DNA of 64,000 nucleotides from Steinernema hermaphroditum (GCA_030435675.1 CM059622.1:9424001-9488000), one strand, 5' to 3'; shown: positions 44,789 to 58,176, numbered from the stretch's first letter. Notes: generated by a model not told the origin, from the letters alone. A program made the numbers and translations.

Positions 44789-45092
44789 TCACTCGAGGAT
44801 ATAGCGAAGGATTCCGGAGTTTGGGTGGACGACGCAGTCGCAGCAGGTGCGGAGTTGGATGGTGGTGGGTCGCCACTTGGGGCAGTCGCGGGTGCCCTGG
44901 TTCTGCAGGAGCTGAAGATGAGGGTTAGACGGATACGGGGGAGGGGGTACCTTGAAGGGGAGGAAGCGCTGAGTGCAGAGGCCGTCGCCCTTGAGGCAGG
45001 CCTCACTGGCGCAGATGACCTCATTAAGGACCCGGGGGAAGAAGTCTTCGCCGAGCTGCCGAATTGCGCGACACGTCCGGCAGAGGTGGTAC
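44789..45092 (-). CDS. IL-17-like cysteine-knot secreted protein, 5' exon missing
   Basis: Two exons, 45092-44951 and 44911-44789, separated by a 39 nt intron, encode about 87 residues. The pattern is C.x2.C...DFFPRVLNEVICASEACLKG, then C-TQRFLPFK, then CPKWRPTTIQLRTCCDCVV. The FPR-x-(I/L)-x-E-x-x-C start, the W and the final C-x-C-V are like the IL-17 / nematode ILC-17 fold. Such ligands are secreted; C. elegans ILC-17.1 modulates neurons. A CTTGCAG acceptor at 45093-45094 shows that an upstream exon with the signal peptide must exist; I could not identify it. An alternative is another cystine-knot ligand family. Confidence 0.5.
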
Positions 45093-45955
45093 CTGCAAGG
45101 GGCGGTCAGGGCGGCACGGAAGGCTTTTTTTGCGGGATTATCATCTGATTACTCGACGGTGGCGATGTTTTCGGAGGCGACGGCGGAGACAAAGCGCGGT
45201 GATAAGGTCGTTCCAGAGCGTCGCCTCTGTCGCCGATCGCCGCCGAGCGATCGATTATGATAATCGCGGCGCCTCCGGCGGAATCCGCGCGCGGCGCCCC
45301 TCGGCGTCGGCCCTCGGCGCTGCCGGGATCCGGCCGGCCGCGTCATTACTCGTCTTCTCATTCAATTAGGGTCGGCTCCTCCGTTATCACCGACCGCCGC
45401 GTCTCTCGGCTCCTCGGCGCTCCCCTCGTCCCCACCGACGGTCCGCTCCGCGACGCCGATTTGTTTCTTTCACGACGGAGTTGTTGCATTACGACAACAC
45501 AAAAAGAATTCCTCACTTTTTCTGCAGGGGTACACGCGGCCAGGTTCCCCTCGGGGACCCCGGCGAACAGTCCCCGCCCCTCTGATCCGCGACTAATTTA
45601 TGCGGGAGAGAGCACTTCCGGCGCCCTTTGCCGCGACCAACCACGCGGCCCCGGGCGCCCCAGTTGATCTTCGGCGATTCCGCTCCCGCCGCCGCCGAAC
45701 TATTTGCACTGCGCGGACGGATGCCCTGTGGAGAGGCGCACGTGATTCCTTTATGCGTGCTCTGTTTGCGCCTCGGGCCTGTCGCCTTCTCGACGATCGA
45801 CGCTTTCAGGGAACCGTCGCCCTTCGGGTCGCTGCGAATGCGCCGACGATGTTCCACCACTCGTGGCCCCAGAGCGTCATCGACGAGAACAAAGTCTTCG
45901 CCACGGTGAGTGATCCCCCTACCGTACCCCTCCCGGACGTACCCGTTGCTGGGGA
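45093..45955. other. GC-rich interval, probable 5' exon/promoter of the IL-17-like gene
   Basis: Both strands are open over long stretches because of composition. A plus-strand ATG at 45849 opens MFHHSWPQSVIDENKVFATV up to a GTGAGT at 45906, but no continuation was found. Nothing here is firm. Confidence 0.35.
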
Positions 45956-46017
45956 TCAGATTGGCGGAGGCAATGTCGCATTCGAGGGCCACGGTCGATC
46001 CTGGACGAGAAGGCGAG

Positions 46018-47037
46018 CTAAAAGGTGTTTCGAGGGGAGGCGCGCCGAGGCGACTCACCGACGATGCCGGCGCTGGTCCCCGAGTGCTGCAGCGCGATTT
46101 CCACTGGCGACGCCCCTCGCCGCTCCCTCCTCCTGCTCACCGACGACTCGAAGTCCAACTCCCACTTCTCGCCCGGCTCCGCTGGCGACCTGAAGCACTC
46201 GGCGTTAGGGGGGGGGGGCTCTCCGCGCGGGACCCACCGCTTGCCCCGCCAGTCGGACTCGCTCCACCAGCTGCGCGCAGGACTCTCTGGCTTCGGACGG
46301 AAGGGCCGCCGGCGCGGGAACGCCTTCCGCGCAGTCGGACGCATCGTATACCGCACGTGGTGCCAGTTCCGCTCGCACTCCGCGTCGCAGACGTACTTCG
46401 GCGCCTCGAGGGTGAAGCTCCGCGCCCCCAGGTCCGGGAAGGTCCGCGACGCCGTCGGCACGTCCACCGCCATGTAGACGTCCGAGTAGAAGCCACCCGA
46501 GTCGCGCATCCGTGTCAGAAGCGCCGCCTCGTCGAAGTGGTCGCACTGCGGCGGCGGTGGCGTCGGCGGTGGTGGCGGGGGCACGTATACGGTTGTCGGG
46601 GGTACAGTAGGCTTGCGAGTGGTGGTCGGGGCAGTGGTGATTGTTGTGGTTGTGGTAGTCGTGGACGTAGAAGTCGTCGTCGGTGGGGTCGTCGTCGTCC
46701 TTTTAGTGGTTGTCGTCGTACTCCTAGTGGTCATCGGCGCCGGGGTCGTCGTCTTCGTCGTAGAGGTGGTGGTTGCGGTGGTGGAGGTCGTCGTCGTCGG
46801 GGGTGGAGGCGGTGGCGGCGTCTCCACTTCTTCCTCCGCTGAAGACGCCATAGAGGCCGAGCCAGAAGAGGTCTCACCTGGGAAGGGGATGAAGCGGAAA
46901 TGGGGTGGCGGAGGGGGCGGGGGGATGGCTGGTCTCCAGAAGCGGATGTCGAACTGCGCCTCGACGAATCCTCCGGATCCGCGGAGCGTCGGGAGGACGA
47001 CGAAAATCGATAAGACCGTCGCAGACGGAAGCAGCAT
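46018..47037 (-). CDS. Secreted Thr-rich mucin-like protein
   Basis: The ATG at 47037 starts a signal peptide (MLLPSATVLSIFVVLPTLRG). A Pro-rich segment (PAIPPPPPPPHFRF), a Thr-dense stretch of about 80 residues (46.61-46.81 kb) likely to be O-glycosylated, and a C-terminal region with Cys and Trp (YVCDAECERNWHHVRY) follow. The uninterrupted frame stops at 46018. However, a GTGAGT donor near 46065 and a TTTTAG acceptor near 46018 would replace the tail and end near 45956. It is likely a cuticle, glycocalyx or secreted matrix protein; no family for the C-terminal part is recognised. It is divergent from the PDE gene across 0.7 kb. Confidence 0.6.
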   Translation of the reverse strand: MLLPSATVLSIFVVLPTLRGSGGFVEAQFDIRFWRPAIPPPPPPPHFRFIPFPGETSSGSASMASSAEEEVETPPPPPPPTTTTSTTATTTSTTKTTTPAPMTTRSTTTTTKRTTTTPPTTTSTSTTTTTTTITTAPTTTRKPTVPPTTVYVPPPPPPTPPPPQCDHFDEAALLTRMRDSGGFYSDVYMAVDVPTASRTFPDLGARSFTLEAPKYVCDAECERNWHHVRYTMRPTARKAFPRRRPFRPKPESPARSWWSESDWRGKRWVPRGEPPPPNAECFRSPAEPGEKWELDFESSVSRRRERRGASPVEIALQHSGTSAGIVGESPRRASPRNTF

Positions 47038-47719
47038 ATTCGAACGAAAGGCGATCACCGCTGCGCGACTTCGCGGGGAAAATTAATTGCGGCGGCGATC
47101 GCCGAAGGTGAACCGTCGCCGCCGGGCGGAGGCTTCTTTCGCCGAACTCGCTTCACGAAGTTGCGATCGCGAGATCGCAAAAAGCGCCTTCCGGACTACG
47201 GCAGTGGCGAAGGTTCTGCTCCGGGGCACCGTACCCTTCTCATGTCGTTGAATCGGCTTTGGGCCCCCGTATTGGTTACGGTAGAGGGTCTGCATGGCCT
47301 CGGGAGGACGCGCGACGATATTTGTATATTCAGTTTGTCTTTCCGGGGATCGATGGGACGACGCGAATTCGGCTGTTTGTTTTGGAAAGTGCTCGAGGCG
47401 CCGAGGAGATTCGTCGCCGGCGGTGTTCCCGGCCCAAATTAGGTCAAATGAGTGTCGGTGGCCGGCGGTGGAGCGGCCGGGCGCCGACTCCGGCGGCGAG
47501 GCGCTGATCCCGGAGCAGAGGACGGCGGCGGCGACAGGGCCAGCTCGGGACGACGGCTGTTGCTGTCGCCGACGAACCGAGCGACAAGCAGCGAAAATTG
47601 ATCGCAGAAGAGGAGGAGAGCTCACCAATTCCCCCTCCCCTACTCGCGCGAGCGAGGAGCCTGGCCGACGACTCGTCGAGGGAACCAGCGTCGGCGAAGG
47701 GAACAGAAGCGAGCGGGCA
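47038..47719. promoter_or_regulatory. Divergent intergenic region between mucin-like gene and PDE8
   Basis: A shared 5' region of about 0.68 kb. No gene is supported. It should contain both promoters, but I cannot identify specific sites. Confidence 0.35.
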
Positions 47720-50700
47720 ATGCCATGGTGTTGTGGTGGGTCTTCGGGGCCGCCGCCACCGCCACCCGCGACGGTCAGCTCCGCGCCCCGCCGAGGCCTC
47801 TCCCGGGCGAAGAAACCCTCCGCCGCCGAGGCTTCTGCGGCGAGGCCGACCACCTCAGGTTCCGCCACCGTCGCCCTCTCCGGTGACGCCGACGACGACT
47901 TCGACGCCGGCAACCGGCGCCAGCTGCCCCTGGCGCCGCCCGACCTCTACGGTCCGATGCTGCTGCGGCCCCAGAAACCGGTCTGTTCCTGTCCCTCGGT
48001 GCTCCGACGTGCTTTTCGGCAATTACCCTTGGGCCGACTAATTGTTGTTTTCCGCGGACTCGCCTTCTGACGTCGCCGTCTTCCGATTCCTGCAGCGATT
48101 TCCTGTGCACATCCATCCTGAATCCGAGCCATTCGACGCCCTCGTCCCAGCGCCCGATGGGAGCCACTTAGTCCTCGCCCCCCCCCCCCCTGATTAGACC
48201 CTACCACACCGGGGTACTGTAGTCCTCTGCCCCATTGACTTCAACGTTTCAGGCGCTGCATGTGACGGCGAACGGCTCCTCCGGCGTCGAGGGGACTTTT
48301 GTGGAGACGCTCCGGCAGAACGGCTGGTCGGTGCACGCGTCGTCGGCACTCCTGGCGCCGACGGATTTCGAGCGCCTCCGCCCCGTTCTCGTGCTCCTCG
48401 ACCTTCGACTCCCCGACGTCGCTGACCTCTCCAGGTGAGTGCCCCCGGCTCTCTCTGAGGCCCCAGCCCTCTCCCTTGGCCACTTCGCCGTCCCCGTCGT
48501 AATTATTACGTTTGGTCGTTCTTCGACCACACGCCGCGCCGTCGCCTTGGGCGATGATGTCAGCGACGGCGAAGAAGGCACCTGACGGCCCGGGCCGCCG
48601 CGTCATAGCGGACAACAAACAAATCGATCGCCGATTCCGCCGAATCGAAGATTTGTTTGTCGGCGGCGCGCCTTCTAGGAGGCGAATTCACGGGGCGCCT
48701 CACAGGAATCGATGTCATCCGGAGGCGATGACACAGCCATCAATCCGAGGAGAAGGATATGGGAGACAAAGAAGGCGCAAATGGAAGGGATATGCGGCGG
48801 CGGAGGGCCGCGCGGGGAGGCCCTTAATTGGCTTTGTCAGCCGCGTTTCCGCCGCTCTGTTGCCTCTTGGCGTCCTTCCGCCGCGAGGGGAAGCAGGGCC
48901 CCGGAGGAGCGACTGTGTGCGCCTTTTCCGGATCCCGAGTATTCGGGAGATCCGTGGGACACGGAAGAGCGAGTCGGAGCCTCTTCCATAAGCGCTATAA
49001 CGCGATCAATTATTCCCTGGAAGGGGAACTCCGTGTGAGACCTCCGGCGCGCTCCCCTAAGTCCGCTGACTCGGCCGTTTCCAGAACCCTCCGACTGCTT
49101 CCGCACTCCGACGACGTCTTCTTCGCTGTCCTCTACGATCGGTGCGTCTTTTCCCCTCCCATCCACCCGGAATCGAGCCTTCTCTTTCAGATCGATCAGC
49201 GAGAAGCGGCGGAAGGCCCTCTGCCAGCAGACGGACGTGCACCACGTGAGTCCCCCTCCGGGCTTCTGAGCCTCGTCTTCAGGTGATCAGCGCATCCAGC
49301 GCCGACATCGGCCTCTGCGACCTCTTCGCGCGCCTCTCGACACGCCTCCGCGCCGTGCCCGCGCTCTTCGCCGTCGTCGAGGAAGCGGATCAGCCGATCG
49401 AGATCTGCGACGAGAGGAACATCGTGCAGTATGTGAACCGCGCCTACGAGTCGGCGACGGGTTGCGTCCGCGACGAGGTCCTCGGCACCCCCTCCAGCGA
49501 CCTCCGGAGAAAGTCGCTGAGACCGCGCGACCTCGAGTCCAACGAGAACCTCGCCGCCCAGGGCGCCGCCCCCTCCGGTGGCTTCCAGGCGAACCACAGA
49601 CGCCGCTCCAGCGAGTGGCACTGCATCACCGTTCCTACGAGCGCTTTCAGTTCTCAGTACGTGTATGTCAAACGAGGAAGTACCGACGGTGAGTCCGTGA
49701 GAGCCAATCCCGCACGCCTAACGGCACCCTCGTCCCGGAGGGCACTCGACGGCCGTCGAAAACACTCGATGACATCGTCTAGGGGTGCTCGAGACTGTGG
49801 CGCCTTCGCCCGAGGGGTCTTCGGGTGCACGGTTCCGAGGACGGCGTTCCTCTGCGGTGTCAATCGCGCTGATAAGCGCTGACCGCAGCGCATTCCTGCT
49901 ACACCCATAAAGCGGCCAGCATCGAAGATCAGTCCTAACCCCCTGGTTGCAGCAATGATCTGCCGGGACATCTCGTTGAAGAGTCTCCGCTCGCAAAGCG
50001 CCCTCGTCGATGCTCCCATCAGCGAGGTGAGTGCTGCCCTAACCCCTCCCCTCCTGCCGACCGGCTCCGGGCCGAGGCGCTCCTTATCGTTGCTTATCGG
50101 GAGAAACGACGATGGTGGAGCGTCATCGTCGTCGAGCCCTCGTCGCCTCGATGCCGCCGATCTCGGGCCCGGAGCAGCGGCTCCGCCGTCCCTCGGAGCG
50201 CTCCGAACGCGTGCTCCTTCAGGTGATCTCGATGCTCCGGGAGGCGAGCGCCCGCTGCGAGGAGCTGGAGACACAGCAGACACTCCGCGAGGTGCTCCGG
50301 ATGCTGCAGTCGTCCGAGCTCTACGCACCCTCCATCACACGCTTTAGCTACAACGACCGTATCTCCAGTGGCTACTACGATGGCCTCATCAGGGTGAGTC
50401 GGCCGCTTCGTGGCGGGACCCAGCGCGTCCGTTCAGCTGCATCACCCGTCGCGACAGCGGAAGCGGAGCGTCGTCGACGCGCTGCGAGAGAAGCCGCGGC
50501 AGGGCGTCGCCGTCGAGCCCCGGCGCCGCATCTCCGCCGACGTAAAGAACGCGCTGGAGAACGAGGGCTCCTGGTCCTTCAATGTCCTCGAACTCGAACG
50601 GGTCTCCGAGCACCACCCCCTCGTGCACCTCGGCACCAAGGTAGGGACCTCCACGGCCCTCAGCCGTACCGTACTCCTTGCAGCTCTTCGACCGGTGGAA

Positions 50701-51720
50701 GGTGGGGGAAACGCTGCAGTGCAGCCCCGAGACGATCTCCAAGTGGCTGCACATGATCGAAGAGCACTACCATGCGGGTAACTCCTACCACAACGCGTCG
50801 CACGCGGCCGACGTCCTCCAGGCGACCTCCTACTTCCTGGAGCGCGACCGCGTGGCCCAGCACGTGCTGGACACGCACGCCGTGGCCGCCCTTGTCGCCG
50901 CCACCGTACACGACCTCGACCACCCGGGCCGCGGCAATGCGTACCTCATCAACACGCGCTCTCCACTCGCGCTCCTCTACAACGACGTCTCCGTGCTGGA
51001 GAACCACCACGTCGCCCTCGCCTTCCAGCTCACCCTGCAGCCCAGCCTCAACGCCAACATCTTCGAGCGCCTCAGCCGCGACGAGTTCACCGCGATGCGC
51101 CAAGCGATCGTCGAGATGGTCCTCGCCACGGACATGTCCCGCCACTTCGAGTTCCTCACCAAGTTCCAGCAGACCGTCTTCGAGGAGACCGTACGTTCCC
51201 GCCCCCACCCGCTCCTACAGTACCCTTGCAGGGCGACCCGGAGGAGCGCGGTCTCAACTCGCTCACCGTCTGTCGGATGCTCATCAAGTGCGCCGACATC
51301 GCGAACCCGACGCGCGACTGGAGCCTCTGCCAGAAGTGGGCCTCGCGCATCGTCGAGGAGTACTTCAGCCAGGTACGTCCCTCACCCGGAGGAAGGGACC
51401 TCAGCTCGTCTTCAGACGGCCGAGGAACTCGAGAAGAAACTGCCTGTCACCATGGGCCTCTTCGACCGGCGCTCCTGCAACGTGCCCGAGACCCAGTCGG
51501 GCTTCATCAAGATGTTCGCCCGCGAGACCTTCACCACGTGGTGCGAGTTCGCCGAGTGTCCCCGCCTTCTCGTCCATCTTGAGGTGCGTCCACACCCCGA
51601 GTGTTCACGACTGCAGAGCACCTGTTTCAGGAGAACTTCAAGAACTGGGAGCGCCTCAGCGAGCACTGGGACACTTCGCTGAATGAGAAGATCGCCGAAG
51701 TGACCTTCGACGCGCCCTGA
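47720..51720 (+). CDS. pde-6: PDE8-type 3',5'-cyclic nucleotide phosphodiesterase
   Basis: Hydrolyses cAMP (family inference). Twelve exons are read: 47720-47980, 48253-48434, 49085-49141, 49191-49245, 49284-49688, 49953-50026, 50223-50393, 50437-50640, 50684-51190, 51232-51372, 51416-51583 and 51631-51720. An MPWCCGG start could be acylated. A receiver-like domain (LHVTANGSSGVEGTFVETLR ... VLVLLDLRLPD) is followed by a PAS domain (EADQPIEICDERNIVQYVNR) and the class I catalytic domain. Metal ligands are visible: YHNASHAADV, TVHDLDHPGRGN, and the later LIKCADIANPTRDW; the glutamine-region analogue is QSGFIKMF. REC-PAS-catalytic order defines PDE8. The 272 and 650 nt introns near the 5' end are larger than typical. 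Confidence 0.93.
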
Positions 51721-52060
51721 CGCGTCCGATCTCCCCTAACCTCCTCAGGACGTTGCCCGGTGCGCTCCCAGATGTGTCTTATCGCGTTGCATTTACCGTA
51801 ATCGGCGTCGCCCTCGTCTCGCCCGGCGAACCTCACATTCCGTCAACGCTTTAACCCTCCGACTCTCTTGCCAACGCCATTCTGGTCTTCTTCTCCGCTG
51901 TTGTCCTCTCGTTTGTTGCTTCCGTCGGCGTCGCCGGCCTTGTGAATAAGAGATGTGTCCAAAGTATCTATTAAACTAATTCCACTCCCCCGATGTCCAT
52001 CTGGTCAAGGGGACACTCCACACGGGAGAGTCCCGGGGAGAAGTCACTTTTTAGAAGGAG
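51721..52060. other. PDE8 3' region
   Basis: Follows the PDE stop codon; includes an AATAAG at about 51945 and no other gene. Confidence 0.4.
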
Positions 52061-53786
<1,726 letters not shown>

Positions 53787-55058
53787 AAGTTCACCATCCT
53801 TTCCAAGGGCCCAGAGGCCACGCGACAGTGGGGTGAGCGGTAAGACTGTTTTGCGGATCCCGGGAGCAAAGGACCTTCGAATGACGACGTGGATGGAGAC
53901 CGTTTTGAGCGGAGGCGAGGCAACCAGTTCGTTCTGCTCGCACCTCGAAAGTCGTCGAGGTCGAATCCCATAGTGGCGTGGCTGCCTTGGCAGTCAAAAC
54001 ATAGATTTCGAAAGGGCGCCTCTCGACCTCTCGTCCACCAGAAGCCATCAGAGGTGATAAGAAGACAATAAACACGCGGGGTTACGACGTTTATGTTAGG
54101 CGTGCACAGAGAAGGGGGCGCTCTGCAGAGAGGTATCGCTCTGTTTTGTCCCAAAAAGCGCTGTTTTCGAATCACAAACATCACTCCAAGACCTTTCCAC
54201 ACGCTTAGTGACGGCGCTCGATTTTTCGCACGTTCGTCCTGGAAACAGACATAAGAGGAAGTCTAGCGGACCGGAACTGTGAAGAAGATCGCCTTTAGAT
54301 CTTGCCATCCGATGACAACCAATGCGTTGTGCCGTCCCTGGAAAGGCGCGCAGCTCTAAAATGGGAAACATCTCAGGACCAATACGGAGGGTCAAAGGAG
54401 CGACCAAAAGGGCGACTTTCTGGGGATGCAACAGATCGTCTTAGTCACTGCAACATTGCATCACTTTGCACAGATACGAAACGGATGTTGACCCACCTTC
54501 ACCTCTAGAGATGCAAATGGATTTGATTGGAGTGTGAAAGACACGAACTCCGCTGGAATTTGCTCCTCGTTCGGTGTGTGGCGCGTAACTCGGTCTTCAC
54601 CCCTGCAGATTTGAAATCTCTTCCAGCTACTTGAACCTCGCGCAGCCTTTCTCTGTCCCTCTTAGGGGCGCTCTTTCGGAAGGCAAACGTCCGTCGAGCA
54701 GAGGTTAAAGTGCCAACGCGACGTCGCTTTATGCAAATCGCTTCCCACACACCTCGAGAGTTCATCGTTCCACATATGGTGAACAACAACTCGTGTTTAC
54801 ATCTGACTCTTTCGATGGGAGATCAACAGAGCATTCCGGAATAAGGCTACATTACGGTAGAGGCCAAACGTCGTATGAAATAGAGTAGGGTCCACTAGAA
54901 ATTCCGACGCGACTTAAATGTGCCGAAGGGCGAAGGAAAGCTTTGTTCCCTGTCCAGAGATGGCGCGCCTTCCAAGCACTCTGGGTAGATAGTCAAAATT
55001 AGGCAAAAATTGGATGCTGGTTTGGGCCACTATTCCCAAAGAGAACCCAAATGTCCTA
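53787..55058. other. Interval right of the bacterial-type insert, nothing recognised
   Basis: About 1.3 kb with short open frames only. No protein domain, tRNA or inverted repeat was identified. Composition is like the nematode intergenic DNA elsewhere in the window. Confidence 0.4.
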
Positions 55059-55847
55059 CAGTTTGTTGCATACTGATGGCCTCACCTGTTTTATTTGCCG
55101 TATAGTGCCAAAGAGGGACTTTCGCGAAAGGCGCGCTTAACCATTTGAAAGAGCGCGCAAAATAACGGTGGAACACACATTATCAACGGAATTCGTGATC
55201 ATTTTCAAAATTTTCTGGTCATTTTTTGAAGGACGGACCAATTTCGCTGTTGCATAATGATGGCCTCACCCAACAAAACCCAATTATTTTGTGCAGTTTT
55301 CGGCCTGTTTTGTGAGCTACCCCATTTTTCAAAGGATGAAACATAAATAGGGTTGCTTCGTACGCTCTGTAACATGCTTACGACAGAAAACTTCGGAAGC
55401 CCTGTCTTCCGGGTTTTTCCAGGGCCCGGTCAAGAATGCAGGTCAAGTACGGGTCCTAAGTGTCGAAAGGGGAAATGATGCCCATAAGCATATAATTGAT
55501 CTCATTTGTGCGCCTATGTAATTTTCAACGCAGGAAGCGGTGTTTTGCGTGGTCTGGGAGCAGTTGGCGATTTACGTAATTTGACGGTTGGACAGGTCTT
55601 CGGCGCGGAGGACCTCAATCTGGCCTTTTTCGACCTCTGTTGAGCAAGAGGTGTGGCCAAAAAAATTTCTTTTTTTTCAAAAAATGACCAGAAAATTTTG
55701 AAAATGATCACGAATTCCGTTGATAGTGTGTGTTCCACCGTTATTTTGCGCGCTCTTTCAAATGGTAAAGCGCGCCTTTCGCGAAAGTCCCTCTTTGGCA
55801 CTATACGGCAAATAAAACAGGTGAGGCCATCATTATGCAACAGACTG
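55059..55847. mobile_element. Tc1/mariner-type non-autonomous element with long TIRs
   Basis: Inverted arms of about 170 bp (55059-55232 and about 55672-55847) are nearly identical. The outer ends are CAGTTTGTTGCATACTGATG and CAGTCTGTTGCATAATGATG (reverse complement), each flanked by TA (55057-55058 and 55848-55849), the Tc1/mariner target. A partial third copy of the tip (TTGCATAATGATGGCCTCACC) occurs at about 55249. The core of about 430 bp has no transposase. It lies immediately beside the integrase remnant. Confidence 0.82.
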
Positions 55848-55861
55848 TAGCGTAGTCAGTG

Positions 55862-56540
55862 CAATAGCAGAAGGATGGATCTACAAATTCGGGGTTCCGA
55901 AACGAATACATTCGGACAATGGAACGTAATTGTAATCTGTAATTCAGCGATGAAAGAGATGTGTGAAGGACTGGGAATCGCCCGCTCAACGACAAGCCCT
56001 TATCATCCGCAAGGAAATGGAAGTGTGGAGCGCGCTAATCGTGATATTTTGGCCATGCTGCGGAAATCTCTGACTTCACGATTCGACTGGGATGAGCGAC
56101 TTCCCATGATCACGTACGCCCACAACGTTTTGGTGCACAGGTCCACGAAATTTGCGCCTTTTGAATTAGTTTTCGGTCGCCCAGTAAAGCTGCCAGTGGT
56201 GGATTCAAACGAGCGCGGACCCGACGAGCGAAATCTCATGGATCTAGACGCATACTCTGATCTTTTGCGCGAGAATCTGAAGTGGCTCGCAGAACAAGCG
56301 CGCGGCAACACAGTATTCTTCCTGCATCCGCGCAGGAAGAATACTATAACCGTGAGATGCGTGTCCGCGTGAATCCGTTCAATGTTGGCGACATGGTTTT
56401 CGTGAGACGACCGGCAATGAAGGTGTCGCGTAAACAACACCATAAGTTGCTACCGTTGAACGAAGGCCCATTCCCCGTCGTAAGAACGAGACGTTCCTTG
56501 ATAGAAGTAGAGAAAACGTCCGGTTCGAAATGCTTTACAG
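55862..56540 (+). pseudogene. Gypsy/Ty3-type retroelement integrase remnant
   Basis: The reading frames contain the retroviral-type integrase core with the HSDNGT block (about 55905), the SPYHPQGNGSVERANRD block that carries the catalytic glutamate (about 55998), and a C-terminal chromodomain-proximal region (56.35-56.53 kb). The frame shifts at about 55925 and 56340, where an imperfect duplication CTGCATCCGCGCAGGAAGAA lies, so it cannot be expressed as one protein. No reverse transcriptase or LTR was recognised nearby. It is an old, non-functional fragment. Confidence 0.75.
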
Positions 56541-56694
56541 TCCTACCTCGGATAACGGGGGGTGAACGGTGTTTGCCACTCCGGAGGGGCTTAAACAGCC
56601 GGGCGGTAGCCCGCTTAGCCCAATCGGGTTTTTTCCGGGAGGTATTTTTTAAACAAAAAATTTCTTATACCCATCCCAATTTTGCTTTTTCCCC

Positions 56695-56770
56695 CTCGCG
56701 GCACTGAACCATCGACCTCTCACATGAGAGGCAAGCACACTACCGAATCGGCCACAACGGCTGATGGTGA
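56695..56770 (-). repeat. tRNA-like sequence (SINE head or tRNA pseudogene)
   Basis: On the minus strand an A-box-like TGGCCGATTCGGTAGTGTGC is followed by a CCTCTCATGTGAGAGG hairpin at the anticodon-arm position and a B-box-like GGTCGATGGTTCAGTGCC. The acceptor stem does not pair, so it is not a functional tRNA as read. Confidence 0.45.
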
Positions 56771-56938
56771 GGAGGGATTTGAAAGCGCCTTATACCTTAA
56801 TTGCATTGGCGTTGTTGAGCACTGAGCATTTAAACCGTGGATTGTTTTGATGTGGACGTAACAAATGACTGAGACGCTGCCTTACTTTATTTCATATTCA
56901 AAAATAGATTATTTTGGCAACAACAGTTCATAATATAC

Positions 56939-57740
56939 AACATTCAGCAAGTAGCTGGGCATCGGTAATCCCAGCTTTAGCACGCGAATTGAAGACATCG
57001 TGCGGACTCGGGAGAGGGCCGTGGGAGAAGGCTTCTTGTCCATAGAGGTAGAGGCCGAGTCGTTGCAGCGTCTGTCCCTGGGCTTTATTGATTGTATTGG
57101 CGAAGGCCAGCCGGATCGGGAACTGGATTCTTCGGAACTTCACCGTCCGGTCGTTTTCGCCCGTTCCATATTCGAACTTTATCTAAATTGGAGGCTGGAA
57201 TTGAACTCTTTTGTTGTACTGCTTACTCTGGGCAGATATACGACTTGATCGAAGCGGTCGTCCTCCTCCAGGCGCCGGCACTTGATGATGTCGCTGTGGA
57301 TTTCGGTGATTTGGAACATCGTCCCGTTACAGAGTCCATCAGCTCCTGTTCCGAATTACCATAACAATGGCACCTACCTTTAGTCGTAGATTATGTGGCG
57401 GGAGGCCGGTCGGCGTCAACGTGTTGATCGATTCGACGTTGTAGTCTTCGGCGTGGACATCTAGTACGGCGGCAGCTCCCTCTGGATCCAGGATCGGCGT
57501 GTCGATGGATTTGAAGACCCGTTCTTCGTTGGGAATCTTGTCCAGCAGCATATCTAGCAAAATGATTGTAACAGTTTGTAAATTAGATCGTATTCTTACC
57601 GTAGATTGTGAATACGGTGTCGTTCTTGGTGCAGAGGATCATCGATCCCTTCAGATCATCGATTTTTTCGAGCGGATCTTCCAGGATGTTGTTCGGGAAG
57701 CAGAAGTCCACCAATTCTTCCAAATTTGACGATTTGCATT
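56939..57740 (-). pseudogene. Helitron helicase (Pif1-like) remnant
   Basis: Minus-strand frames give the C-terminal part of a Helitron helicase: NTLTPTGLPPHNLRLKVGAI (about 57.38-57.43 kb), then FPIRLAFANTINKAQGQTLQ (about 57.06-57.13 kb), then an FSHG block and, after a frameshift, an ALSRVRTM-type motif. Stops and shifts occur between 57.2 and 57.3 kb. No Rep nuclease domain was seen. It is a dead, 5'-truncated copy of a rolling-circle transposon. Confidence 0.8.
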
Positions 57741-57745
57741 CGGGT

Positions 57746-58162
57746 GGGATGACTCGTGCAGCCGGACCTCTCGGAGTTTTGATAATCAGTGTTATTTAGT
57801 GTCGTTGCAAGGGACGGTTCGAATAAAGATACTGTTTATTCGGTTCCCCGCATTCATACGACCGGTTGCGCGTATCCTAACGAGTGCGTTACAATACGGC
57901 GAAGAAAGTGACAACAGCGCCCCTCGTGGATCCCGCCACGATGGGCTTGCTGTGTCAACTGCGCGGTACAATCGCGGAAGAATTCTATAAAAACTGCAAA
58001 ATTTGCATAGATCGTGCCATTTGATCGGGGAAATTCGCGTACATAGCTTAGGGAAGGGACGTGAGGAGGAAAATAACTGAAAAAAGCCAACGACATTTGT
58101 AGAAGAACAAAATGCGAATTGTGCATAATACATAAAGCTTTTTCGTCTTTTCTTTATTATTA
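57746..58162. repeat. Tandem duplication, copy 1 (417 bp)
   Basis: Starts GGGATGACTCGTGCAGCCGG and ends in TTTTCTTTATTATT. It is repeated at 58177-58593 with no difference noticed; the translated frames are the same. It contains GGTTCGAATAAAGATACTG, a possible polyadenylation context, so it could be an LTR-like or Helitron-associated segment. The family is not identified. Confidence 0.9.
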
Positions 58163-58176
58163 TATTATTATATATA

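Noticed and set aside
45600..46193. Plus-strand 197-codon frame opposite the mucin-like gene
   Set aside because: No similarity; it is largely the complement of the minus-strand coding region and GC-rich flank.
56695..56770. Functional tRNA gene
   Set aside because: A and B boxes are present but the acceptor stem does not pair and no proper anticodon loop forms.
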